Shown here in pieces: positions 23,691 to 31,366 of a DNA stretch of 41,963 nucleotides. Position 1 is the stretch's first letter. Each line of letters starts with the position of its first letter. The notes beneath the pieces were generated by a model. That model was not told the DNA's origin and made no database searches. It saw only the letters and a list, made by a program, of their open reading frames with translations. A program made the position numbers and the translations under genes. The DNA comes from a virus, in the IMG/VR virus record IMGVR_UViG_3300017971_000447, positions 1-41,963 of that record; one strand, 5' to 3'.

Positions 23691-24506
23691 ATGGAAAATA
23701 AAGAAAAACAACCTATTAACGTAGATCCGTCCGGAGTGCAACTCTACAAAATGCCCGTAGGGGAGAGTGAAATAACCCTCCCCTGCGGGTTGCTTATTGA
23801 AGGGGAGATTGAGAAATCCGTTAAGATTTCGCCAATGACTGGTAAAGATCGGAAAGACATGGCGGATCCGGCTCTTCGGAATAATCCTGCGAAGATCATC
23901 ACGAAAATCCTGAAAAATCGGCTCATCCAGATAGGGGATTTCAAGTTTCCTAGCATTCCGGATAAGTTGATTCGGTCACTTTTGGCTGGGGATCGAGATT
24001 ACCTTTTGATGAAGATTCATCAACTTGGGAATAAAGAGCGGGAGTTTAAGGCCAATATCACTTGCGAAAAGTGCGGAGAAACTTTTGAGATTCTGATGGA
24101 TTACGATGAAATTCCCGTCCGGGAGATGGATGAGGATGCTCAAAAGATGATCGATCACGGCAAGAAGGTCCGGTATTGGGAGTTCATCGATGAGGATTGG
24201 GGGATAAACGCTAAATTCCGGTACATTGATGGGACTATCCAAGAATCCGTGGCTCCGAAACTCCGGCAGAATATTGTGGAAGGGGAGTACATGATATTCG
24301 CCAAGATGATTATTGAGTGGAATGGCCTTACCAGTTTGACCGTTAAGCAAATCGAGGATTTCCCTCGGGTTCTTGTGGAGATGATCGAGAATGTGATGAA
24401 GGAACATAAGTTTGGGCCTTCATTTGATACTCAGGCTTTTGTTTGTCCGATGTGCGGGGCGAACACGGAAGGGGGTATCGATTTTACATCGTTCTTGTTT
24501 CGATAG
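23691..24506 (+). CDS. tail assembly chaperone, first frame, zinc-binding
   Basis: 271 residues. The order before the tape measure and the shape fit tail assembly chaperones with T4 gp26-like features: a beta N-terminus, LAGDRDYLLMKIHQLG near residue 105, CEKCGETFEI (Cys125, Cys128) and CPMCG (Cys252, Cys255), giving a likely four-Cys zinc site. Such proteins coat the tape measure during tail assembly. The frame ends in TTT CGA TAG, where a +1 slip would fuse it to the next frame. The stop has no terminator after it. Confidence 0.65.
   Translation: MENKEKQPINVDPSGVQLYKMPVGESEITLPCGLLIEGEIEKSVKISPMTGKDRKDMADPALRNNPAKIITKILKNRLIQIGDFKFPSIPDKLIRSLLAGDRDYLLMKIHQLGNKEREFKANITCEKCGETFEILMDYDEIPVREMDEDAQKMIDHGKKVRYWEFIDEDWGINAKFRYIDGTIQESVAPKLRQNIVEGEYMIFAKMIIEWNGLTSLTVKQIEDFPRVLVEMIENVMKEHKFGPSFDTQAFVCPMCGANTEGGIDFTSFLFR
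24495..24506 (+). other. candidate +1 ribosomal frameshift site
   Basis: Codons TTG TTT CGA TAG end the chaperone frame. tRNA-Phe on UUU can re-pair with UUC after a +1 step while the slow CGA codon or stop waits in the A site. This is like the UUU CGU site of influenza PA-X. Reading then continues GAT AGG ACA AGC into the next frame, giving a fusion of about 347 residues. Confidence 0.4.
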
Positions 24507-24516
24507 GACAAGCGAT

Positions 24517-24735
24517 GTGGAGTGGGAAGAGATTATTGATAATGTCATTTTTGTCTTGGCTAGTGAGCTTGGATGGTCCTGGGAGGAACTTTTGAATATG
24601 CCTTTACGAGAGTTATTTAACTTTTTCAACATATTCAAAAAGAAGAAAGAGATGGAGCGTGATGCAATAGAGGCGGCGAAGCAGAAGAGGGCTTCAAAGG
24701 GATCATCCCCACGTCCTTCGCGTGGTAGGAGGTAA
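24517..24735 (+). CDS. tail assembly chaperone, second frame
   Basis: Open frame after the chaperone. An independent start is GTG 24517 with AGGA eight bases upstream, or the frame is entered by a +1 shift at 24498-24503. The product (about 72-77 residues) has LASELGWSWEELLNMPLRELFNFF, a pattern typical of the second half of phage tail chaperone pairs, then a Lys/Glu-rich helix and basic tail. It ends three bases before the tape measure ATG. Confidence 0.6.
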   Translation: MEWEEIIDNVIFVLASELGWSWEELLNMPLRELFNFFNIFKKKKEMERDAIEAAKQKRASKGSSPRPSRGRR

Positions 24736-24737
24736 GC

Positions 24738-27700
24738 ATGGCATTCGGCGGCGGTGGAATGGCTGGATCGGTCGGTCTTGGGTTTGTGATGAGCCTGAAA
24801 GACAATGTGACCGGCCCGGCTATGAAAATCCACAAGTCAGTTCTTGCGCTTCAAACGGGTCTATCGAGACTGTCCATGGGGTTCGGCCTTCTCGGAGGTG
24901 CGATGGCCGGGATGGGCGGTGGAATTGCAATGGGGTTAGCCGGAGGTGTCAAAGCGGCTACGCGATTTGAAGGGACATTGAAAACTATCCAAGGAATCAC
25001 GGGGGCGGCATTTGACGATAAGCAATTGGATGCTTTAGGGAGTAGGATTGACCAGATTACATCTACTCTTCCGATGTCCTCTCAGCAAATGGCAGACGCG
25101 ATGCAACAAGCCGCTCAACAAGGTCTTGTGTTTGGTAAGACCGGAGAAGAGGCGGCAAAGACTCTTGAGAGGATCGGTTTTGAGGCCGCTCAGTTATCGG
25201 CTATTACGGGAGATATGACGGCGGCAGAAGCTCTTGGCGGAATGGGTGCGACTCTCAAGCAGTTCAATTTGGATATCTCGGAAAATGCCGGGGCCTTGTC
25301 GGATTCGATGGTCATGGTGCGAAATTCAACTAGGGCCACCGTTCCCTGGCTCATGGAAGTCAATTCACGGGCGGCGGGTACTGCCAAGACGTTTGGATTG
25401 ACGGCGGCTGAATTCCAAGGAGTTTCCGGTGTGGTTGCGGACGTTGTGAAGCAACCGCAAGGTGCCGCGTCCGGTTTGACTATGATTTTCAACTCGATAC
25501 TCAAGAAATCGGGGAAATTCGCCAAGCTGATGGGGATGGATGTCAAGAGTTTCCAGGCCGCGATGATGGAGGAAGGTGGTCCATCGGCAATGTTCCAGGG
25601 CATTGTAGGACAACTCAGTAAACTGGATAAATTCCAAAAGGCGGCGATATTTAAGGAACTCGGGATTGGCGGTCGATTCGCGACTCGGGTAATGAACTCT
25701 CTTATCGCGGCGAATGATAAGATGATTGACGGGCAAACTAACCTATCGCTCGTTATTGGTCAGGCGAATGCGGCATGGTTGGCCGGGATGAGGCGGGGAA
25801 ATAATCCCAATGCGTTTTATGAGAGGATGAGCAAAACTGCGGGGGCTCTTTTTGCGACTTTCCAAGGTAACATCGAGAACATCAAAAAGCAGTTGGGAAA
25901 AGAACTACTTGTGGCAGTGAAGCCTCTACTGAATGCTTTGATTGGGATTCAGACGGCATTTCTCGCGATTGAACCCGCTCAGAAGAGGCTTCTTGTGGTT
26001 ATACTCGGGATTGTCTCTGCGATTCTGACTCTTTCCGGGATGTTGACATTGGTAATTGCGGGATTCATGATGTTTGGGACGGTGCTTATTCCGGCGCTTC
26101 TTGTGGCGATTCCATTGGTTTTGGGAGTTGCGGCGGCAATCGGAGCAGTAGTCGGAGCACTGTACGTGTTCAAAGGTGAAGGGAAATCGGCATTTCAGTT
26201 CCTCGGAGATGGTTTCAATTCTTTGATGCTCGGGGCATCTGATTTTATTGGCGGTTTCATTAATGCGTGGCGTGGAATGGGAAAGGCTTTTATGGGTCCA
26301 TGGAAAGAGGCCGGGAGTGCGATATCGCGTGTGACCAATGGGCTTCTTTATACGTTGGGCATTACTGGAGAATGGGGTGATACTCTTAAAGACCTTGGGA
26401 CTATTCTCGGTGTAAAAGTAGGGAATGCCATAAAAAGGATAGGGCAAAAATTCAATAAATTTGTTCAAAAATGGTATCCCTTTATGACGGGATTTGTGTC
26501 GAGGATGGAGAAAGCCCGGAAGCCGATTAAGGCTATTGGGATGGCGCTTTTTGATATTTTTGAGGCTATCGGAAGTCTTGGAAAGCGTGTCCTCGAATTC
26601 TTTGGTCTTTGGTCTGATGATGGGCAAGATGCAATGGGTGACATTGCGGGAGGTATTGCCAAAGGCGAAGCGGCGGCAGATAGGTTCGTTGCTTCTTTGG
26701 AGAAGATTGCCGGACGGCTTGAAAAAATAGATGAAAAAATAGATGCAATTGATGTTGAAGGAGTTTTTAAGGGTGCCGAAGAGGGATTTAAGAAAGGCAT
26801 TGAACCGTTACGGAAGTTATCCGTCGGGCTTGAAGGGGTGTTCTCTAGTTTGAGTAGGTCGATTCAGAGAATCGGGACTCTTTTGGATACGGATATAGGT
26901 AAAGGCGTTACGGTAATGGATGGCTTAAACGCCGTGACTTTTGCATTGAATGTGCAATTCGGATTGATGGCTCTTGCTTTGAATCAGGTCGCTTTAGCGA
27001 TTGAGTTGATCGTTATCCATTTGACTTCTATGGGTCAGATTGTGAAAGGAGCGGCTCAATTATGGTGGGCGGTTTTTGGTACTGCTTTACCCGCATCCCT
27101 ACATATTCTGGCTTTAACGGTAAAGCAGATATTTAACAATATTTTAGGGACAGTGGGATCTATTTTGCAGGAAGTTGGCGGATTAATTAATAAATTTACG
27201 AGTGACCATCCGAAGTTGGCTAAGATGCTTGGGGTTGATCCAAGTGTGGGACAAGGACTTGTTCTTTGGGGAGAAAGTCTACAAGAAGGTGCAATGGATA
27301 CGGAGGGGACGGAAAAGAAAATTGCCGCGCTTAAGAAGGAAATCACAGGGGCTTTCGATCCGGCGATAGAGAGTTTCAAGGAAGCCGGGAAATCCCATCA
27401 GTACATGGGGGATGCGTTTAACGATTGGTCTAAGAGAACGGCAGATATTTTGGGGATGAAAGAACATAAACCACCTATGGATAAGGTGCCAGGACGGGGA
27501 GAATTATTTGGTCCTCCGGCCCCTGCTCCGATGGTGGAGCCTCCTGGATTTGCTAATCTTATGGATTTCTACAAAGATGCGATGGCCCCGCCAGGGCAAG
27601 TTTCCGGTGGGATAAGTGCTGATATGTCGGGAGAGGCGTTGAAATCAGCAATCGCGGCAGTGACCGTCGAACCGGAGGTGGATAATACGGTTAATTTGAC

Positions 27701-27830
27701 AACAACTCAGAATTTCACCGTGCCGATTACTGCCCATCTTCCCGGCGTGGCAGATGCAATTAAGGGTATGGCCAAGGCAAATAATGTGAGTAAGCGTGAG
27801 CAAGTTACTCAGAGTTCGGAGGGGAGCTAA
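24738..27830 (+). CDS. tape measure protein
   Basis: 1030 residues behind TAGGAGG. It starts with Gly/Ala/Met-rich helices. Residues about 85-340 match the phage tail tape measure/minor tail (TIGR01760-like) region: QMADAMQQAAQQG, LSAITGDMTAAEALGGM, FGLTAAEFQGVSGVVAD. Transmembrane-like stretches at about 410-480 are usual in tape measures. The C-terminal 300 residues are helical, then Pro/Ala-rich. Its length sets tail length; by the usual 1.5 A per residue rule the tail would be near 150 nm. Extends from chaperone to baseplate genes. Confidence 0.9.
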   Translation: MAFGGGGMAGSVGLGFVMSLKDNVTGPAMKIHKSVLALQTGLSRLSMGFGLLGGAMAGMGGGIAMGLAGGVKAATRFEGTLKTIQGITGAAFDDKQLDALGSRIDQITSTLPMSSQQMADAMQQAAQQGLVFGKTGEEAAKTLERIGFEAAQLSAITGDMTAAEALGGMGATLKQFNLDISENAGALSDSMVMVRNSTRATVPWLMEVNSRAAGTAKTFGLTAAEFQGVSGVVADVVKQPQGAASGLTMIFNSILKKSGKFAKLMGMDVKSFQAAMMEEGGPSAMFQGIVGQLSKLDKFQKAAIFKELGIGGRFATRVMNSLIAANDKMIDGQTNLSLVIGQANAAWLAGMRRGNNPNAFYERMSKTAGALFATFQGNIENIKKQLGKELLVAVKPLLNALIGIQTAFLAIEPAQKRLLVVILGIVSAILTLSGMLTLVIAGFMMFGTVLIPALLVAIPLVLGVAAAIGAVVGALYVFKGEGKSAFQFLGDGFNSLMLGASDFIGGFINAWRGMGKAFMGPWKEAGSAISRVTNGLLYTLGITGEWGDTLKDLGTILGVKVGNAIKRIGQKFNKFVQKWYPFMTGFVSRMEKARKPIKAIGMALFDIFEAIGSLGKRVLEFFGLWSDDGQDAMGDIAGGIAKGEAAADRFVASLEKIAGRLEKIDEKIDAIDVEGVFKGAEEGFKKGIEPLRKLSVGLEGVFSSLSRSIQRIGTLLDTDIGKGVTVMDGLNAVTFALNVQFGLMALALNQVALAIELIVIHLTSMGQIVKGAAQLWWAVFGTALPASLHILALTVKQIFNNILGTVGSILQEVGGLINKFTSDHPKLAKMLGVDPSVGQGLVLWGESLQEGAMDTEGTEKKIAALKKEITGAFDPAIESFKEAGKSHQYMGDAFNDWSKRTADILGMKEHKPPMDKVPGRGELFGPPAPAPMVEPPGFANLMDFYKDAMAPPGQVSGGISADMSGEALKSAIAAVTVEPEVDNTVNLTTTQNFTVPITAHLPGVADAIKGMAKANNVSKREQVTQSSEGS

Positions 27831-28330
27831 TGGCTGATGCAGATTGGTGGAACAATCCACTAAAAATTCGGTTCCTGAATCTTCGGACTCGAACGACTCT
27901 GACGGGAATTTATAATCCGGAGACTCTAAGGGTATCGGAGCAAGCTGAGTACGCTGAAATTAAAATTCCGGGGGGTCCGGATTCGTACTATCAGTGGATT
28001 AATGGTGGGGCGATGTCTATTCCCTTGACTCTTTTTTTGAATGAGTACGGAGAGGGCATTCAGAATAGAAGAGGGTATGTGGATGAGGCAATTACGTTCT
28101 TTCGGGATGCCATGTCCCCAAAGCCCGTGACGTATGGGGGGCGAATCGTAAAGACTGCTCCAGATGTACTCAGGCTCTTTTGGGGGCAAATGACTTTTGG
28201 GGAACCCGCTCCGGGACTCAACGTGATTATTGCCGCGATGGATACTGAAATTGTAATGGCGGATAAATTTACGATCAAGCCCGTGAGGGCCTTTGTGGAT
28301 CTCGAATTAAAGAGATTTACGTTTATCTAG
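27830..28330 (+). CDS. CIS-tube-like baseplate/tail tube initiator
   Basis: TAATG overlap with the tape measure. 166 residues with FLNLRTRTTLTGIYNPETLRVSEQAEYAEI, then SIPLTLFLNEYGEG and ITFFRDAMSPKPV. This resembles the CIS-tube/tail-tube-initiator domain of contractile injection systems, often fused to a LysM domain; here the LysM is the next gene. Likely sits between tube and hub as a symmetry adaptor. Family assignment by pattern. Confidence 0.6.
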   Translation: MADADWWNNPLKIRFLNLRTRTTLTGIYNPETLRVSEQAEYAEIKIPGGPDSYYQWINGGAMSIPLTLFLNEYGEGIQNRRGYVDEAITFFRDAMSPKPVTYGGRIVKTAPDVLRLFWGQMTFGEPAPGLNVIIAAMDTEIVMADKFTIKPVRAFVDLELKRFTFI

Positions 28331-28340
28331 GAGTGGAATC

Positions 28341-28655
28341 ATGCCGGTTTACACGGGATCAAGATATCGACTAAGCCGAGTGATCAAGTTTATTCTTGAG
28401 GGAAATCTAACGAAGAGGCTTTTGATTAGGTACAACATGCTCAAATCGAGCGTGTTTGAAAACGGGAGAGTGGAATTCCTTGATTATGTGGTACAAGAGG
28501 GGGATCGTTTTGATAGTCTGGCGGCTACTTACGCCGGGGATGCGACAAAATGGTGGGTCATCGCAGAGGTGAACGATTTTGTGGGCTTTCCTTTGGATTT
28601 GGAGCCAGGGACTAGATTAAGGATTCCTCCGCAGTCCTATTTCGAGGAGGTATAA
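28341..28655 (+). CDS. LysM baseplate protein
   Basis: 104 residues behind TAGGAG. The C-terminal half is a LysM-type domain: FLDYVVQEGDRFDSLAATY, then TKWWVIAEVNDF and LEPGTRLRIP. LysM proteins of this kind (T4 gp53 and eCIS relatives) tie the hub to the tube or wedges. The N-terminal basic helix is not assigned. Follows the CIS-tube-like gene and precedes the hub. Confidence 0.8.
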   Translation: MPVYTGSRYRLSRVIKFILEGNLTKRLLIRYNMLKSSVFENGRVEFLDYVVQEGDRFDSLAATYAGDATKWWVIAEVNDFVGFPLDLEPGTRLRIPPQSYFEEV

Positions 28656-28656
28656 G

Positions 28657-29457
28657 ATGGCTTTATTTCGTGAGCAAGTAGATGATACGGGTGAAAATCC
28701 AGAAATGGAAAATTTCAATGCTCTTGGAACGCCGGATGAGGAGTTTACGGTGATTAAGGACGTGAACTCTCCGATCTGCTTCCTGGACTTGAAATTGGAC
28801 GGTGAGTGGGTTCCGATGGAAGAAATCGGGATTCGGAGACTCGTGACTGAAGTGGAGATAAATGATTGTACTGACTGCAAAAAGAAAGAAGGACAGTTGA
28901 ATTTTTATGATCCGGACGGGAGTTTGATTGAATCAGAACTTCTTTCTGAGGGCCTTGAACTTCGGATAGGGATGGGCTTTCTTGGGGATGTCAGGAACTT
29001 CGGATCATGGGTTGTCAATGAGGTAAATCCGATTATTGGTCCGACTGACTTTCGGCTTGAAATGAAATTGCAGTGCCTTTCGTGTTTTATGGATCGGACG
29101 GCTGATCTTGCTCGGTATGAAAATATCACGGCGGGGGAGATTGCCAAGCTAGTTGCGGCTAAATATGGTTTGGAACCGAGTGTGGCCGATCCAGGAGATG
29201 TCATTCCGGAGTTTTCTCAGGCGTATGAATCGGATTGGTCAGTAATGGATAAGCTGGCTCAGTCTTATGGGTATCATTGGTATGTAGAGGATGATCAGTT
29301 GATTTTTCGTCCTCCAGAATCGAAAACTGCAAATTTTGAACTCAACTTCTGGCCCAAGCCAGTAGAGGGGCAAAATCCGCGCTCGTTCCGTTTTGGGAAT
29401 CTGGCTTCGGCCCGGTATTCCTGCAAAAAGGATTCTGAGTGCGGGAAATCCTCTTGA
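28657..29457 (+). CDS. baseplate hub protein, N-terminal part (ends at in-frame UGA)
   Basis: 266 residues behind GAGGAGG. Pattern of gp27/gpD-like hub proteins: GLELRIGMGFLGDVRNFGSW, ITAGEIAKLVAAKYGLEP and SDWSVMDKLAQSYGYHWYVEDDQ. The frame stops at TGA (29455-29457) within a Cys-rich loop (CKKDSECGKSS). The same frame continues without another stop to 30033 and carries the rest of the hub fold, so the full protein would be about 458 residues. An unusual split: recoding, mutation or true two-part protein. Confidence 0.75.
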   Translation: MALFREQVDDTGENPEMENFNALGTPDEEFTVIKDVNSPICFLDLKLDGEWVPMEEIGIRRLVTEVEINDCTDCKKKEGQLNFYDPDGSLIESELLSEGLELRIGMGFLGDVRNFGSWVVNEVNPIIGPTDFRLEMKLQCLSCFMDRTADLARYENITAGEIAKLVAAKYGLEPSVADPGDVIPEFSQAYESDWSVMDKLAQSYGYHWYVEDDQLIFRPPESKTANFELNFWPKPVEGQNPRSFRFGNLASARYSCKKDSECGKSS

Positions 29458-29486
29458 AATCAGAAGTGTGACTCCCAGGTGGGAGC
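29455..29486 (+). other. in-frame UGA with SECIS-like hairpin
   Basis: TGA at 29455-29457. CTCCC (29472-29476) pairs GGGAG (29481-29485) around loop AGGU. The loop begins 20 bases after the UGA and has G as second base, which satisfies the bacterial SECIS rules as I recall them (loop 16-37 bases from UGA, upper stem at least 4 pairs, G in the first two loop positions). Could also be chance. Confidence 0.35.
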
Positions 29487-30033
29487 AAGAATTTTCGCAA
29501 AAAGCGATGTGTTGAATGACCCGTTTGTCCGGGCTCAGTATGAGTATTTTTCGGAGAACGGTCAGGATCCTCTCGGATTAGAGGAGTTCTATGGGTATGT
29601 GAATCGGGAGACCGGGGAGAATGTGCCTTTTTCTTACTACATGAACTCCATCGATCTTTCGGCAGGAGGGGCGGCGATATTCTCTACCCGTCTTACTAGT
29701 TCCGAACGGCAGTGTAAAGATGGGTGTGGGATTGACGGTGAGTGTTCTTATGGCATTACTCATCTTCAGGCCGGGTTGATGATTCCCGTTCTTGGGATTG
29801 GGACCAAATATTCTGGTCTTTACGAGCTTTCCAAAGTGCGTCATCGATATGATAGCAATGGATACCATACGTCGTTCGAGGGTAAATGTATAACGCGGGC
29901 CAGGGGTAAAGCGGAGTGTGATCCATGTGATCCATGTTGTGGCCCAAGCTACTCGAATAACACGCGGTCACAACGGACAGGCCAAAAGTGGAGGACTTCT
30001 AAGTTGAGTGTGGATCAGGAGGTCGATGGATGA
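29479..30033 (+). CDS. baseplate hub protein, C-terminal part
   Basis: The same frame as the gene at 28657. The in-frame GTG 29479 is the first start but has no ribosome binding site, and lies in a hairpin; the frame is open from 29458. The product contains the hub end: LQAGLMIPVLGIGTKYSGLY followed by ELSKVRHRYDSNGYHTSFEG, which in gpD-like proteins joins the N-terminal half. It adds Cys clusters (QCKDGCGIDGEC; CDPCDPCCGP). Needs readthrough or separate initiation to make a functional hub. Confidence 0.7.
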   Translation: MGARIFAKSDVLNDPFVRAQYEYFSENGQDPLGLEEFYGYVNRETGENVPFSYYMNSIDLSAGGAAIFSTRLTSSERQCKDGCGIDGECSYGITHLQAGLMIPVLGIGTKYSGLYELSKVRHRYDSNGYHTSFEGKCITRARGKAECDPCDPCCGPSYSNNTRSQRTGQKWRTSKLSVDQEVDG

Positions 30034-31208
30034 GAATTTATACTGGAGAGAAGGTCAGATACGTAGGAAAGTATCGAGGCTTTGTTACAAATATCGAGGA
30101 TCCAGATCAGCAATTCAGGATTAAGGCTATTGTTCCGCAAGTGTTGGGAGAGGTAGAATGTAATTGGGCATTGCCGATGCTCCCCGGAGGGCAGAATGAT
30201 CCAAAGTTACCTGAATTAGATGAGATGGTCTGGATCGAATTCGAGGATGGAGACCCGAATTTCCCGACGTGGCGAGGGGGGTTTCCGAGTACGGCTCAAG
30301 GAGAGAAACCCGTGCCGAGTGAGGCAAGGGGCGAAGATGGGGATACGGTTCTTCCGCCGAGAGGAACATCTACCAGAACGCTCGCAGATGGAACGGAGCT
30401 TGCGGAACCGGCAGTAGCCTATGCAGGGGCCTATGGTGTTGAATCTCGCAAGACTCGGGGCGGTCAAAGGATCGAGATTGATCCAACTCCGGATGCTCGT
30501 AGAATGGCCGTCATGAACGAAGGCAACAACTTTTCGATGGAGTGTAATGAGCAGGGGTGTTACCGGCAGAGGGTAAGCCGGTGTGATACGGTGTGTTCCG
30601 GGAGTAACTGCCAGACTAATTGTGGATCGTGCCGGTGTGTGAATTGTGGCCCATGTTACACGGAAAGCCGGAAAGACTGCAATACCGTTTGTAAGGGCAA
30701 ATCGGGGTTTACCTATAATGGCGATGTTCGAGTGGTGCTTGGAGGAGGGGAAAACCAAGTAATCTGTAACGGAGTTTTGGAGATCACCGGATCAGGGCAG
30801 TTGAAGCTATCTCTCGGGAGTGCCGTAGGCCAAGCCGTGGCCGGGAATCTTCAGCACGGGGTTATGGGAGCCCAAGAGAATGTCATTCTGGAGAACAAGC
30901 AGGAAGTTATCGGGAACGCTTCGGCTCGGGCAATCGGGAAATCCGTAGATGTTTTGACCGGTAAGTATCAGATGAAAGCCTCAACCAATGAAATGAACAT
31001 GGATGGACTTGCGGTGAGGTTGGGGGATGAGCTTTTGGCTCTAAGTCCATTGCTCAAAGGAACGGAAGTCTTGACTCTTTTGAATGCTTTTATTCAGTGG
31101 GCAATGACTCATACCCATCCATCTGATGGGGCTCCGGCTACTCCTCCTTGGACGGGAGGACTTTTAACGCCGGGAGTGCATACATCAAATAAGGTGTTTA
31201 CGGAATGA
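30030..31208 (+). CDS. baseplate central spike protein with Cys-rich insertion
   Basis: ATGA overlap with the hub. The N-terminal OB-fold (about residues 8-95) has RGFVTNIEDPDQQFRIKAIV and PELDEMVWIEFEDGDPNFP, typical of gp5/gpV/VgrG spikes. At about 171-222 there are twelve Cys in roughly 50 residues (QGCYRQRVSRCDTVC, SNCQTNCGSCRCVNCGPC). Residues 225-340 suit a beta-helical needle. THTHP near 360 matches the HxH iron-binding motif of spike tips in P2 gpV-like proteins, though here followed by 30 more residues. It pierces the outer envelope. Confidence 0.8.
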   Translation: MRIYTGEKVRYVGKYRGFVTNIEDPDQQFRIKAIVPQVLGEVECNWALPMLPGGQNDPKLPELDEMVWIEFEDGDPNFPTWRGGFPSTAQGEKPVPSEARGEDGDTVLPPRGTSTRTLADGTELAEPAVAYAGAYGVESRKTRGGQRIEIDPTPDARRMAVMNEGNNFSMECNEQGCYRQRVSRCDTVCSGSNCQTNCGSCRCVNCGPCYTESRKDCNTVCKGKSGFTYNGDVRVVLGGGENQVICNGVLEITGSGQLKLSLGSAVGQAVAGNLQHGVMGAQENVILENKQEVIGNASARAIGKSVDVLTGKYQMKASTNEMNMDGLAVRLGDELLALSPLLKGTEVLTLLNAFIQWAMTHTHPSDGAPATPPWTGGLLTPGVHTSNKVFTE

Positions 31209-31366
31209 GCGAAAAACGATCAATGCCACCTATGGTAGCCCGTCTCCGGAAGATCGAGGGGATGGTAAAAGAATTGGGTGTCCTTTACAAGCAAGAGGCC
31301 GAAAAGAAATTGGCGACTATTGCTAAGATAGAGGAGGTTCGTCGTGGGCGAATGGAAAAAGGTTGA
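31205..31366 (+). CDS. small helical protein, 53 aa
   Basis: ATGA overlap with the spike gene. The product is basic and helical, a probable coiled coil (VARLRKIEGMVKELGVLYKQ, EAEKKLATIAKIEEVRR). Its end overlaps the start of the next gene by 23 bases. Likely a small baseplate assembly factor, by position. Confidence 0.6.
   Translation: MSEKRSMPPMVARLRKIEGMVKELGVLYKQEAEKKLATIAKIEEVRRGRMEKG

Noticed and set aside
24455-24462. CGGGGCGA, similar to the Mu -2 slip site GGGGGCGA, in the chaperone overlap
   Set aside because: Codon phase is TGC GGG GCG, and a -2 step does not re-pair the tRNAs well; the UUU CGA UAG site fits better.
29461-29486. Hub hairpin as a plain terminator
   Set aside because: There is no T-run after the stem, and a coding frame continues through it.
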